The notes below the pieces were generated by a model. It made no database searches and was not told the DNA's origin. It saw only the letters and a list, made by a program, of their open reading frames with translations. Of a stretch of 52,542 bases of DNA, positions 25,510 through 34,345 are shown one piece after another (the first letter of the stretch is position 1; the number at the start of each line of letters is the position of its first letter). The DNA comes from Candidatus Lokiarchaeota archaeon (GTDB lineage Archaea > Asgardarchaeota > Thorarchaeia > Thorarchaeales > Thorarchaeaceae). The stretch lies in NCBI GenBank assembly GCA_014730275.1, contig WJIL01000011.1, positions 1 through 52,542 on the forward strand. Reading direction: 5' to 3'. A program made the translations under genes and the position numbers.

Positions 25510-26901
25510 TTACTGTTTTGTTACTCCCCGCTTCACGAAAAGTCCATTGCGTGAAATCGAAGCTAGGATTCCTATATTCAGGACTAAAACGAGAATGAAC
25601 AGAATCGTCGGGTGAAGATAGGTAAAAAGAAAACCTCCAAGTAATGGGCCAAGTGAATTGCTGACGTACACAATTGTCCAGAACACACCAAGCACTTTGG
25701 AGGTGTCCTTTCTGGGCATGAGCTTCTGAATAATCGTCATAAGCATGAGTCCCCAGACGGCATCGCTGACATACTTCAGTACGATTGCTAGAAATGGCGT
25801 ACTGAATACGACTTGGAATACTGGAAGAATGGAAGAAACAGAGGAGATGACATTCGTTGGGGCCCAATAGGGAATTACCTCTGAGAGTAAGAGCAGTAGC
25901 ACCGAAATTGGCATGAGTGAATAAACGCCAATGGCTGCTTTCTTAAGTGAACGATCTGCTACTTGCCCCATCTTGAGCAGTAACGGTACGCTGACAAGAA
26001 GTTGGACAATAAGCATGATGCTAATCCCCTGAATGGATACCCCAAGCCATTCATTGGTATAGATTAACGCCCCGAAGTTGAAAAGGGAATCACTAAACGA
26101 ATCGAGAACTGTGATGACTAGTACTGCCGGCAATGTTATGACAACAAGTTTTGCAGCTCGTTTGTTATCTTTGATAAATCCCTTAATGAGTGAGCTATGT
26201 TCACTGGTTTGTTTGTGACCGCTACTCTCTAGGTATTTTGCACGCACTAGAGCTGAGACAAATAACCCGATTCCTGCTGCAGCAAATAACCTCCTCATGC
26301 TGTTACCAAAACCAATCTCTGAAACCAGAAAAGACAGAACAACAAGGGTGCCAACACCAACAACCTGCAATGCCGTGAAAAGCGACAAAGCCAAACCACT
26401 ATTATCCTCTGGCATATTATCCATTATGTACGCAGATGATCCTCCCCTAGCCAGGTCCACAAGTGAATAGATGAGCAGTCCAACGAGAATCACGATGAAC
26501 TCGGTTGAGATTCCAATCAATAGATAATAGACAGATAACATGGCGGCTGCAATAACTGCTAGATTCTTTCGATCCATAATGTCGCCTATGTATCCGCCTA
26601 TGAACCGGGATAGAGTTGCAACCGTGGATGTGATAGTTATGACAATTCCTAGAAGAATGAAGCTCCATCCAATCTCCCGTAGATACAAATTCGTAAATCT
26701 ACTAAGGATGCCGAATGCAGAAAAGACCGTATAGGTGGCCAGATAAATCCGATAGTTTTTCCACTGGAATATATTGTGCAAGGATTTTCTGATACCTTCG
26801 TCGCCTTCTGCTTCTTCTTGCATGTCTGTGTGTGCTGCCTTTTTCCCGTTCTGCCCCTCTTCAGCCACTTTCTCTTCCTGCCCCTGCATATATGCACACA
26901 T
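25510..26901 (-). CDS. MFS transporter, 12 helices
   Basis: 463 residues with a polar N-terminal tail of about 45 residues and 12 hydrophobic segments. MFS signature between helices 2 and 3: FIGGYIGDIMDRKNL. A cytoplasmic loop of about 40 residues divides the two halves. Substrate unknown. The ATG at 26901 is followed by several charged residues; starts at later Met residues are possible. The next 1.1 kb upstream has only very small reverse-strand ORFs. Confidence 0.85.
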   Translation of the reverse strand: MCAYMQGQEEKVAEEGQNGKKAAHTDMQEEAEGDEGIRKSLHNIFQWKNYRIYLATYTVFSAFGILSRFTNLYLREIGWSFILLGIVITITSTVATLSRFIGGYIGDIMDRKNLAVIAAAMLSVYYLLIGISTEFIVILVGLLIYSLVDLARGGSSAYIMDNMPEDNSGLALSLFTALQVVGVGTLVVLSFLVSEIGFGNSMRRLFAAAGIGLFVSALVRAKYLESSGHKQTSEHSSLIKGFIKDNKRAAKLVVITLPAVLVITVLDSFSDSLFNFGALIYTNEWLGVSIQGISIMLIVQLLVSVPLLLKMGQVADRSLKKAAIGVYSLMPISVLLLLLSEVIPYWAPTNVISSVSSILPVFQVVFSTPFLAIVLKYVSDAVWGLMLMTIIQKLMPRKDTSKVLGVFWTIVYVSNSLGPLLGGFLFTYLHPTILFILVLVLNIGILASISRNGLFVKRGVTKQ

Positions 26902-26951
26902 TTTGCTAGCCTCATTTCGATATCAGCAAAAGCATCTCTCCCTACGATTGT

Positions 26952-26987
26952 CTAAGCTCATGCTTAGTGCGTATAGGTTCGATACGC
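26952..26987. promoter_or_regulatory. Two adjacent perfect inverted repeats upstream of the MFS gene
   Basis: CTAAGC-TCAT-GCTTAG (26952-26967) followed directly by GCGTAT-7-ATACGC (26969-26987). They lie 50-86 bases before the MFS start on the reverse strand and could be operators, or consecutive hairpins in a leader RNA or transcript end. Confidence 0.4.
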
Positions 26988-27118
26988 CTTTGCTTCAAGC
27001 TAGCTCTTGATTTTGATATTTGAACTACACTTATCTTCTATTTTTGGCATATTGTCTGTAGGCTGTATGGGAGGGCTAGAGCCCCCCACACATTCCGTAT
27101 TCAGTCTTGTCTTGTCTC

Positions 27119-27370
27119 TCACAGCTCAAAGACCTGCACCTGAACGCCATTGCCAGCTGGTCTTGCCACCAATCGATGACTGCATATGTCTGCTGTGAGA
27201 ACCAAGCACTCTGGTGCACTCGCTGAACTCATCAGGTTCTTGACTGCGAGTTCAAGATTGAGCGCAACCAGTCTGACCGTTTCGGGATCGGTGAGAGGGT
27301 CAACCTCTCTGCCTTCTTCTGGGGTCAGATCATCGCTGAATGCTATTTCTGTTGCTTCTGTTCTCAACAT
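27119..27370 (-). CDS. Unknown 83-residue protein
   Basis: The composition looks coding: an acidic first half with SDDLTPEEGREVDPLTDPETV, then the helix RLVALNLELAVKNLM, then ECLVLTADICSHRLVARP. Two cysteines 9 apart. No family recognised. It follows two even smaller ORFs on the same strand (27421-27462, 27590-27688) with good ribosome-binding sites. A GC-rich imperfect stem with AGCCC core lies 30-50 bases past its stop, a likely terminator. Confidence 0.5.
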   Translation of the reverse strand: MLRTEATEIAFSDDLTPEEGREVDPLTDPETVRLVALNLELAVKNLMSSASAPECLVLTADICSHRLVARPAGNGVQVQVFEL

Positions 27371-27420
27371 TTCTTTTTAATTCTCCATTGTTTCTTTTAC
27401 TGTTCTGTGTTTTCGTGTAT

Positions 27421-27462
27421 TTACCAAGGTGTTGGGTCTGGGCCGCCTGGTACCGGATCCAT
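27421..27462 (-). CDS. 13-residue peptide ORF with strong Shine-Dalgarno
   Basis: MDPVPGGPDPTPW then stop. A GGAGGAG sequence lies 9 bases before the ATG. The end, DPTPW, resembles the end of the next small ORF upstream (DPTPF), and the codons differ mainly at third positions (ACA/ACG, CCT/CCA). A peptide this short cannot be proven from one sequence; it could be a leader peptide for the 83-residue gene that follows. Confidence 0.35.
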   Translation of the reverse strand: MDPVPGGPDPTPW

Positions 27463-27589
27463 TGTTTATTCTCCTCCTTCGATTCCTTCCTTGCAATCTG
27501 CCGTATGACAATCTCAACCTAGAGCTGAGATAGCAACATGCACATCTACTGTTCATGCAGAGAACCAACTATCGTTTGAGTTGCAAAAT

Positions 27590-27688
27590 TTAGAATGGCG
27601 TTGGGTCTTCGCAGGGTACTTGGACAACAGTAGATACGTCGCTAATACCGATGGACAGCAATTCGAGTACTGTGCGGTTGTTCGTCAT
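27590..27688 (-). CDS. 32-residue (or longer) peptide ORF ending CEDPTPF
   Basis: From ATG at 27688 it encodes 32 residues beginning MTNNRTVLELLSIG and ending PCEDPTPF. The frame is open 13 more codons upstream, where an AAGGAGGTG sits six bases before an ATT; that would be an unusual start giving about 44 residues. Its C-terminus matches the 13-residue ORF downstream. No homologous family recognised. Confidence 0.35.
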   Translation of the reverse strand: MTNNRTVLELLSIGISDVSTVVQVPCEDPTPF

Positions 27689-28027
27689 GCTTTCATAGAC
27701 TGTCCGCAGTGATTCGGCTGAAATTGGTTACACCTCCTTGATTTCTGATTGTCATACTTAGCTACGCTAGAGGAGCCCCCACTACCTGCAAACACCATAC
27801 ATACAGTCGATGGTCCACAATGTGGGAGCTGTCTCGAACGCAACTCAACGTTATACAACTCCTCACACTATATTAAGAAGAACCTCGCCATAGAATCAAG
27901 ATATGGAGTCTCTACGGCTCATATATACCCATTTCAGAATAGATATTTCCAAATGGTAAAATGATGTTTACAAAAGGGACAGTTTATTACCCTCTGCTCT
28001 AAACAATCGGACACAATACCAAATTGG
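27689..28027. other. Gene-poor stretch between small ORFs and the regulator pair
   Basis: No convincing gene. It holds the reverse-strand AAGGAGGTG before the 27590 ORF, a TATA-like TATATTAAG near 27870, and otherwise AT-rich sequence. It probably carries promoters in both directions. Confidence 0.4.
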
Positions 28028-28049
28028 CATCCCATTCCACGACGGGATG
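28028..28049 (+). promoter_or_regulatory. Inverted repeat overlapping the regulator start codon
   Basis: CATCCC (28028-28033) and GGGATG (28044-28049) are perfect inverted copies; the second contains the ATG of the gene at 28047. It could be an autoregulatory operator, or an RNA hairpin that hides the start. Confidence 0.4.
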
Positions 28050-29123
28050 ACTGCTGTGGAGGTCTCCTTATTGCGAACGTTAGGCCCCGCTGAACAAAGA
28101 TTGTTGAATCGTATTGCAATAGATCCTCATATGCGACAAGCAGCTATTGCTAGTGATCTTAATGTGACTCGCTCGGCTGTCAACCAAGTTTGGCAGCGAT
28201 TGGAAGAAGAGTTTGGATTACAGATTAGGGGCAATATCGATTATGGGCAACTGGGGCTTCACTATGTTTTTGGTTGGGCACGAGCAAATCAGGGCAATCC
28301 AAATCTAGATAGATTCTGGGCCTGGTTGGATACTTATCCGTATTCGACTCTAGCTACCGAATCTGCCATGACCTCCGCTATGGATGTGCGCGTTTACTTC
28401 GAAGCTCTTCTACCAGCAGGCAGAAGATACAACTGGTTCAAAAATCAAATACGCCGCTTTCAGAAGAAGCCATACAACCTCGAAGTAATCACAGGATTTG
28501 TTCGTCGTGTTTCGAATCATCTGAATGTTGGCCTCTTTGATGGTAAGAACTGGGAGTTCGATTACAGTTTCCGAATGGAAGCTAGTATGGACGCAGCAAA
28601 GGAATACGCAGATGTGCTTCCAGTAAGTGCTCATACTCAGCAAAGCAATGTGGGCGAAATCGACTGGAAACACATGGCTGCAGCGAGTGTAGTTGAAACC
28701 GATTACTATGCATCCTCAACTGATTTGGCAGAAACACTCAGAAGGATTGGCCTGGAAGTTCCAACCAAGAGAACGCTTAGGCGACGATTGAGTCAAGTCC
28801 GAGACGACATGGCACTCCCCTATGTGGCACTCTCAAATCTTGGACTCGATCAACAAATAGTTGTATGTGTACGGGAGTTAAGTGAGGAGCAGACTTTTTC
28901 GCGATTGTTGCACGCTCAAGGAAGGTCTTTCCCAAAAACAAAAGTCATTTCTGGTGATTCGTTTGCAGTCATGCGAATACAAGTACCTACCGGCTTCGAC
29001 TGGATTTCATTTTCGAAGTCCCTTGCTGCACTTGGACACCATACCGCTGAAATATGCACATTCTTAACTGAACGTGAGAAAAGAAAGAATGGACTAGAGG
29101 CCATTCTATCCAAGAAGCCCTGA
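28047..29123 (+). CDS. Large multi-HTH regulator, Lrp-like
   Basis: 358 residues. Near residue 12 is EQRLLNRIAIDPHMRQAAIASDL followed by NVTRSAVNQVWQRLEEEFGL, a winged helix of the AsnC/Lrp type. A ligand-like alpha/beta domain follows (residues 65-190), then a second probable HTH (SSTDLAETLRRIGLEVPTKRTLRRRLSQV) near residue 225, then another alpha/beta domain. This looks like a duplicated Lrp-type unit in one chain, an architecture common in some archaea. Followed 40 bases later by a related longer regulator. Confidence 0.7.
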   Translation: MTAVEVSLLRTLGPAEQRLLNRIAIDPHMRQAAIASDLNVTRSAVNQVWQRLEEEFGLQIRGNIDYGQLGLHYVFGWARANQGNPNLDRFWAWLDTYPYSTLATESAMTSAMDVRVYFEALLPAGRRYNWFKNQIRRFQKKPYNLEVITGFVRRVSNHLNVGLFDGKNWEFDYSFRMEASMDAAKEYADVLPVSAHTQQSNVGEIDWKHMAAASVVETDYYASSTDLAETLRRIGLEVPTKRTLRRRLSQVRDDMALPYVALSNLGLDQQIVVCVRELSEEQTFSRLLHAQGRSFPKTKVISGDSFAVMRIQVPTGFDWISFSKSLAALGHHTAEICTFLTEREKRKNGLEAILSKKP

Positions 29124-29163
29124 GGAATCTTCATGAATGGCTTTTTCAGAGGTGATGAAGTAA

Positions 29164-30621
29164 ATGGAAGAACACCGCTCTGGTCTACAGAAGGAGAGTG
29201 ATGAAATGGAATCAGGCAAGGCGGTGCTATCTACTATACACACCCCATATGATGATATGATTCCTTCTTCGGATGAACCTTCTGCTAAATTCTATCTTGA
29301 AGTGATTCGGGTCTATTTGGGAATCTGTGCTGGAACGGTAAGTTTCGAGAAGGCAATCGATGCCGTTGAGGAACTCAAAGATAATCCCGAATTTGCTAAA
29401 TCCCCCACTGACCCAACAGTACTTCCTGTGAATGACCGACTCAAGGAGCGCCTGCTTGACAATCTAGAAACGGTACGGAAGTACAAGATGTGCACTGCTG
29501 ACTCCATCAGATCTGCGTACAGCTTTGCATTTCTTAATCAGGACGCTCCCATAAGTCCTACCGACTCTGAAGTACTGGTTTTCTTTGCTGAGCGACCTAC
29601 TGCTACATTGGTCGATTGTGCTGATGAACTGGGCTATACTTCTCGAACAGTCTCGCGGTCACTGAAACGACTGCGCGAGCGGAATTCGATGCGATTTAGC
29701 TGTATCGTCGATCAGTCTGCATTTGGCATTACTTCAGCCATCGTGTTCTTCAAGCTACGAGATGATGTTGAATGGGAATCAGTTGAAGCTGCATTGTCTG
29801 CATTCCCCTTCACGAAAGCCATACTCAAAACCACTATGTCCCCACTGGGGTACTTCTCGGTCCTATATCCCACAACTGATGAAAACAGACGAATTTTCCA
29901 GGCAAGCTTGGACAAGCTTTCGAACACGATGTTTAGCTACATGGGCTACCACGAACAGCAGGCGGCGGGAGCAACATCCAACTTCTCACTTTTTTCAGAT
30001 GAGGAATGGCAATTTCCAGAAACATTTGAACATAAACTCGATCCCGATGTTGAAATCGAATCAATGCCTCCCTTGCTTCGGAATAAGGGAAAGACGAAAT
30101 CGGCACAGTTCAAAGAGTACGCGATAATTTCACAGCTCACACAGGATGCTCGCGCATCTCCAAGTAGAGTACATACACGCTTGCAGCGCTTAGGGTGGGA
30201 CTTGACGTCACGCCAAGTGGGATACCTCATGAGGCGAATTCATGAGGAAGAGCTCGTTCTTCCCTATCTGACGGTTGGTGGATTGCGATTATCAGCCAGT
30301 TTCTGCTTTGAGATTCTTTGTACATCTGAATGGAGAAACAGGTTGGTTTATGCTGCTGCGGAGGTACCCCAGACAATGTACTACCAATCAGAACAAGGTG
30401 TCATCGTGTGGGCACAAGTGCCTGCAAAGCACCAGGTTGAGTACTACCAAGCATTTCGATCTTTGGAACAGAATGAGGGGGTTTGGTCGGTTAATCCGAT
30501 AATGACCATAGCTCAAAAGGGCTCTCGAACCATGCTTGATATCACAAGAGAGTGGGATTATTCGGACGGGACTTGGCATGTTCCTTCGCATGATCTTGAT
30601 TTGGCGGATTATTTCTATTAG
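29164..30621 (+). CDS. Large multi-HTH regulator, paralogue of the preceding gene
   Basis: 485 residues. A non-conserved N-terminal 125 residues is followed by SEVLVFFAERPTATLVDCADEL and GYTSRTVSRSLKRLRERN, a winged helix; an alpha/beta domain comes next; a second HTH-like unit is near residue 325 with DARASPSRVHTRLQRLGWDLTSRQVGYLM, then a last alpha/beta domain. Same order as the gene before it but longer. The two may form a heteromer, which is inference. Start Met 29164 or 29206. It ends just 17 bases before the convergent F420-type gene. Confidence 0.65.
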   Translation: MEEHRSGLQKESDEMESGKAVLSTIHTPYDDMIPSSDEPSAKFYLEVIRVYLGICAGTVSFEKAIDAVEELKDNPEFAKSPTDPTVLPVNDRLKERLLDNLETVRKYKMCTADSIRSAYSFAFLNQDAPISPTDSEVLVFFAERPTATLVDCADELGYTSRTVSRSLKRLRERNSMRFSCIVDQSAFGITSAIVFFKLRDDVEWESVEAALSAFPFTKAILKTTMSPLGYFSVLYPTTDENRRIFQASLDKLSNTMFSYMGYHEQQAAGATSNFSLFSDEEWQFPETFEHKLDPDVEIESMPPLLRNKGKTKSAQFKEYAIISQLTQDARASPSRVHTRLQRLGWDLTSRQVGYLMRRIHEEELVLPYLTVGGLRLSASFCFEILCTSEWRNRLVYAAAEVPQTMYYQSEQGVIVWAQVPAKHQVEYYQAFRSLEQNEGVWSVNPIMTIAQKGSRTMLDITREWDYSDGTWHVPSHDLDLADYFY

Positions 30622-30638
30622 ATGCAGTGCGGCTCAGC

Positions 30639-31556
30639 TTATAGACCGGTTTTTCTTACTGCAGATACAAGCTTCTCAACAGTTCTCTTGTCCTTCCCTC
30701 CAGGAGGTCCAAATACAATCATATCCGTACCGATGGCTTTCATCTTCTGCACGTACCTCGCTAGATTTTTCTCTGTTTCACAAATTGAGAACTGCTTCAA
30801 TGTTTCACTGTTTATCGCATCTATCACTTCTTTGTCGATGTATCCCTTCTCTCCGTGTAACGCTTTGGCTTCCGAAACGCTTCGGTCAATTGACAACCCC
30901 TCCATTGCGGATCGGCTCAGTCCAAGAATGACCATTGCGGCTGCGCGTTTGATTTCAAAAGGGGTGTCACACACGTCACTCCGTGATATGTATGTGGGCG
31001 GAAAGACGCTGACAACGAATTCCGACGTGACATCTCCGAGTTTCTCTTGCGCCCACTGGGTTTGCTCAGCCGAAGTGTAATTCAGAAGTACCCCGTCCGT
31101 TTTCTTCGATTCAGATATCATTTTGGGCCCCTGTGCTGCCAAGAATACCCTGCTTTCGAGCCCCTCCTCGAGAATGTACGTCTTGATTTCAACGGCGCCC
31201 TCAACAAGACGACTAACGAACGTATCGACATCTCCATAGTCAACCCCGACCCTTGCAAGTGCAGTCCTGTCTCCTGGTCCAATCAGGACATCAAATCGTT
31301 CTCCATATCGGGAAATGAGTGATTTGAGCGTTCTTTTTATTTGATTGAAGGGATGAAGCAGTGGACTCAGCAATCCTATGCCAAACCGCATGTTCTGTAT
31401 GTCTTTGGCTAATGCAGTGGCCACAATCGGTGAATACCGGGTGGCGGGATAGTCAGTTATCCATACTTGCGTGATGTCGCTGTTGATGCATGTTTGGACA
31501 ATCTCTCGTATCTCCTCAATCGGTTCTCGAATATTCACCGCTAGCCCAAATTCCAC
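30639..31556 (-). CDS. LLM-family (F420-type) oxidoreductase, second of a tandem pair
   Basis: 305 residues from the GTG at 31556, whose first base overlaps the TAG of the upstream gene; an AGGAGGG lies 4-10 bases before it. A longer reading from 31613 would overlap by 58 bases and is less likely. LLM barrel features: FGLAVNIREPIEEIREIV, VWITDYPATRYSPIV, GIGLLSPLLHPF, then RFDVLIGPGDRTALARVG and FLAAQGPKM, and the end MIVFGPPGG. Resembles methylenetetrahydromethanopterin reductase (Mer) subgroup proteins, but without experimental support the substrate is open. It shows weaker barrel consensus than its partner. Confidence 0.8.
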   Translation of the reverse strand: MEFGLAVNIREPIEEIREIVQTCINSDITQVWITDYPATRYSPIVATALAKDIQNMRFGIGLLSPLLHPFNQIKRTLKSLISRYGERFDVLIGPGDRTALARVGVDYGDVDTFVSRLVEGAVEIKTYILEEGLESRVFLAAQGPKMISESKKTDGVLLNYTSAEQTQWAQEKLGDVTSEFVVSVFPPTYISRSDVCDTPFEIKRAAAMVILGLSRSAMEGLSIDRSVSEAKALHGEKGYIDKEVIDAINSETLKQFSICETEKNLARYVQKMKAIGTDMIVFGPPGGKDKRTVEKLVSAVRKTGL

Positions 31557-32548
31557 TATTCTTCCCTCCTTTCTGCGAAAATATCCATGACTGTTCTCAT
31601 TCGCTTTCTCCAACCCTTGGAGTACGGAGGCCCTAGGATGATCTCTGTGGCTCCCAGTTCCCCAAGCATATCAAACTGCCCCACAATCTGTTGAGGAGTT
31701 CCTGAGATAGCGAAGGCTTCAATCAGTTCTTCGTGGACATACTCTGCTCCTGCACTTGGACCCTTTTTGGCAACTGTATCAACGATCTGACTCAGCTTTT
31801 CTTCATTAACATCCAGCATTTCCAAAACGTATGACGGCATATCTGAAGCTACAAGCGCAACTACACGTTTGGCCAAGTGGCTGGTCCCCTGTTCTTCTTG
31901 GATAATAGTCGGTAACCACACGACCTTCTCAATATCTTCCGGGTGTCTTCCATGTCTGGATGCTGAATCCTCGACGATTTCAAATGCTGACTTGAGGTAC
32001 TCAATGGGACCGGAGAAGATGACACCGTCCGCTATTTGTCCTGCAAGATCAAGCATCTGTGGACCTCGGACTCCCATGAATACAGGTATAGTAACTGGTT
32101 TCTTTATCCCAAGAGCATAGTTCTCAAGATGAAACAGCTGGCTGTCTATTGATACCGTTTCTTGGTTCCAAAGGCTCCGGAGTGTATGGATTCCCCGTTC
32201 AAGTTCAGTGACCGGCTTCTTGACATGGATACCCTGTTTCTTGAGATCCTGTAGACCCCCAATTCCTGTCCCAAATACATAGCGTTCTCCTCCAAGATCA
32301 TAGAGGCTGAAAGCAGCTCGTGCAGTTGTACTGATATTATGGACTATAATCGGTATGATACCATTACCCACCCGGACCCCTGTCGACTGCATTAGTGTTG
32401 CTGCTGTCAATACGAAAACATCCTGACCGATACCTATATCCTCCCCGATCCAGATGCCATCCAGTCCCAATTCGCGTGCATGACCAGCTATCCAGTCTGT
32501 TGCGGATTTCCTCATGTTCGTTGTCATGCCTGCGCTTATTTTGTACAT
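31556..32548 (-). CDS. LLM-family (F420-type) oxidoreductase, first of a tandem pair
   Basis: 330 residues. Typical F420-binding LLM segments: HARELGLDGIWIGEDIGIGQDVF near residue 25, RVGNGIIPIIVHNISTTARAA near 75, GERYVFGTGIGG near 110, IPVFMGVRGPQMLDLAGQIADGVIF near 155, and the end TEIILGPPYSKGW. This matches Mer-type enzymes that pass hydride from F420H2. Translationally coupled to the next gene through a one-base stop/start overlap, so the two proteins may form a heteromer. About 140 bases upstream lie before the divergent Eis-like gene. Confidence 0.85.
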   Translation of the reverse strand: MYKISAGMTTNMRKSATDWIAGHARELGLDGIWIGEDIGIGQDVFVLTAATLMQSTGVRVGNGIIPIIVHNISTTARAAFSLYDLGGERYVFGTGIGGLQDLKKQGIHVKKPVTELERGIHTLRSLWNQETVSIDSQLFHLENYALGIKKPVTIPVFMGVRGPQMLDLAGQIADGVIFSGPIEYLKSAFEIVEDSASRHGRHPEDIEKVVWLPTIIQEEQGTSHLAKRVVALVASDMPSYVLEMLDVNEEKLSQIVDTVAKKGPSAGAEYVHEELIEAFAISGTPQQIVGQFDMLGELGATEIILGPPYSKGWRKRMRTVMDIFAERREE

Positions 32549-32690
32549 AGTTTACCGCCTCGATTCTTGATACGATTGAAGGGGTATTTGTCCTATGAGA
32601 GATACAATCGCCATCTTGAAATAAAGATGATATCCCCATAAAATCGACGGCATAGCAGATTAGGAAAGCTATCGCTAGGAGATTTAACAA

Positions 32691-33998
32691 GTGGCACTAC
32701 CAGAGAATGACCTCCCTGAAGTACCAGATGGCTTCGAAATAGGTATCGCCCAATCCGATACGGCGGTTGACGAACTTGTCGAATTCAATACTAAGGTACA
32801 TAATCGCGGGGATGCTGCAGCGCTTAGAAATTTGATAAACAATCTACCTGGCTTCTCCCGTGAGATGAACTTCTACATACGCGATACAGACAAAGACATG
32901 ATTGTTTCCTCTCTCAATGCGATTCCGAGTACTTGGGATTATGATGGTGTGCCGCTGAAGAACCTCGAGCTTGGGTATGTGGGAACGCTAGAAGGATATC
33001 GTCGAAGGGGGTTCATGCGAATACTCTACCAGCTCTTTGAGAAGCACCTGCATGACGGCGAGTATGATATCTCCACCATCCAAGGCATTCCTTATGTCTA
33101 TCGCAATTTCGGTTATGATTTCATACTCCCGCTCGCGAAAACTGTTTCCATCAGGGTGGATCAGATACCGTCCAAAGACGAGTTGTACCCATCTACAGTT
33201 TCTGATGTTTCCATCAGAGAGGCCCAAGAGAGCGATTTGGATGCCATCATGAAACTGTATGATCAACAAAGAGAGAAATTCCTTGTCACGGCCCGCCGTT
33301 CACAGGAGCTATGGACTCTTCAGGAGCGGTATAAAAAGGAGTATGCCGCTGATTTCACAACACTGGTGGTAGCGACACGGGGTACCATCCAAGGATATTT
33401 CAGATTGGTTTCCCGTGGCGATGCCTCCAAGCCTGAGAGCGGTGCTACTCTTGATGTCATCGAAAGCAGCATAGCGTCCTTCTCGGGCGTGCTTTCCACG
33501 TTGAAATTCCTTCGAACGGAAGCGATTTCCAAAGGCCTCTATCGAATAACGTTGCCAGGAAGTAGGTTATCAAACCTCACAAGGTTGGCACTTGATATGG
33601 GCGGAGAAATGAGCCGAGGATGGAAGTACCAAATCCGCATTCCTGATATGCTGCGGTTCTTGCGGAAGATACAGCCAGTTTTGGAGACACGACTCAATGG
33701 AACCATGTTTGAAGGTCTGTCTTACACCCTGCCTTTGAATACCTATAGACACTGCTATGAACTCGAGATTGTCGGTGGGACTATAGTTGGAATAACCGAT
33801 TCTGGGCCGTCAGAAGTGGGAGAGAAAACGGATGTAAGAGCACCTCCGATGGATTTTGTTCGATTGGTGCTGGGCGACTATCGAATAGATGAACTATCTA
33901 AGGTGAACATCGACTTTCTAGTTTCCGGGAAAGTCAAGTCTCTTGTGTCAACACTTTTTCCTCAGAAAGAGAGCCTTATTTCATTCTATCATTGCTGA
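32691..33998 (+). CDS. Eis-like GNAT acetyltransferase with C-terminal sterol-carrier-like domain
   Basis: 435 residues starting GTG. The order is that of the Eis family: GNAT domain 1 with the acetyl-CoA loop LGYVGTLEGYRRRGFMRILYQ, IQGIPYVYRNFGYDF at the end of the first domain, a second GNAT-like domain (residues 165-310) and a C-terminal SCP2-like domain (residues 315-435). Eis enzymes acetylate lysines and aminoglycosides at several positions; the natural substrate here is unknown. Family is mainly bacterial. Divergent from the F420-type pair. Confidence 0.85.
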   Translation: MALPENDLPEVPDGFEIGIAQSDTAVDELVEFNTKVHNRGDAAALRNLINNLPGFSREMNFYIRDTDKDMIVSSLNAIPSTWDYDGVPLKNLELGYVGTLEGYRRRGFMRILYQLFEKHLHDGEYDISTIQGIPYVYRNFGYDFILPLAKTVSIRVDQIPSKDELYPSTVSDVSIREAQESDLDAIMKLYDQQREKFLVTARRSQELWTLQERYKKEYAADFTTLVVATRGTIQGYFRLVSRGDASKPESGATLDVIESSIASFSGVLSTLKFLRTEAISKGLYRITLPGSRLSNLTRLALDMGGEMSRGWKYQIRIPDMLRFLRKIQPVLETRLNGTMFEGLSYTLPLNTYRHCYELEIVGGTIVGITDSGPSEVGEKTDVRAPPMDFVRLVLGDYRIDELSKVNIDFLVSGKVKSLVSTLFPQKESLISFYHC

Positions 33999-34345
33999 GT
34001 TCAATCGGTCTTGCTTCAATGAACCAATCCAACGATACAGCACCGTTCATCAATCTATTCTTCTCAAAGGAGAAAAGTCAGTTGCATTACTGAGTGTAGG
34101 AATGACGAGAATAAGCAACAAGGGGACTCCTAGTATGCGAGCAATAGACATTGCGCTCAACCCGTAATATTATTCAAAGACATGTAATAAATATCAACTC
34201 TTCCTGATAACATTTCCTTGCGACTTTTTCTGGCTGTCATTATTGAGGAAGCTATTTGTGTGAACAATATGATAGATACTATAGATTACCTGCTAATTGG
34301 CTTAACACAAGCAGGTGCTATCGACTTACCATACCGGTGAGAATC
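33999..34345. other. Non-coding stretch before the nucleoside phosphorylase
   Basis: No gene that I can support. The AT-rich part around 34168-34200 (TATTATTCAAAG, then ATAAATATC) probably holds the promoter of the phosphorylase. Confidence 0.4.

Noticed and set aside
27065-27100. tRNA-like T-arm (GGGCTAGAGCCCCCC) suggested by the peptide GGLEPPTHSV in one frame
   Set aside because: The T-loop lacks two consensus bases, the anticodon arm does not pair, and no acceptor stem or D arm fits. More likely a terminator of the 83-residue gene.
31557-31613. Longer start of the second F420-type enzyme
   Set aside because: It would overlap the upstream gene by 58 bases and adds a non-family sequence; GTG 31556 has a ribosome-binding site.
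34256-34345. N-terminal extension of uridine phosphorylase
   Set aside because: No family similarity; ATG 34346 has a ribosome-binding site and gives the usual length.
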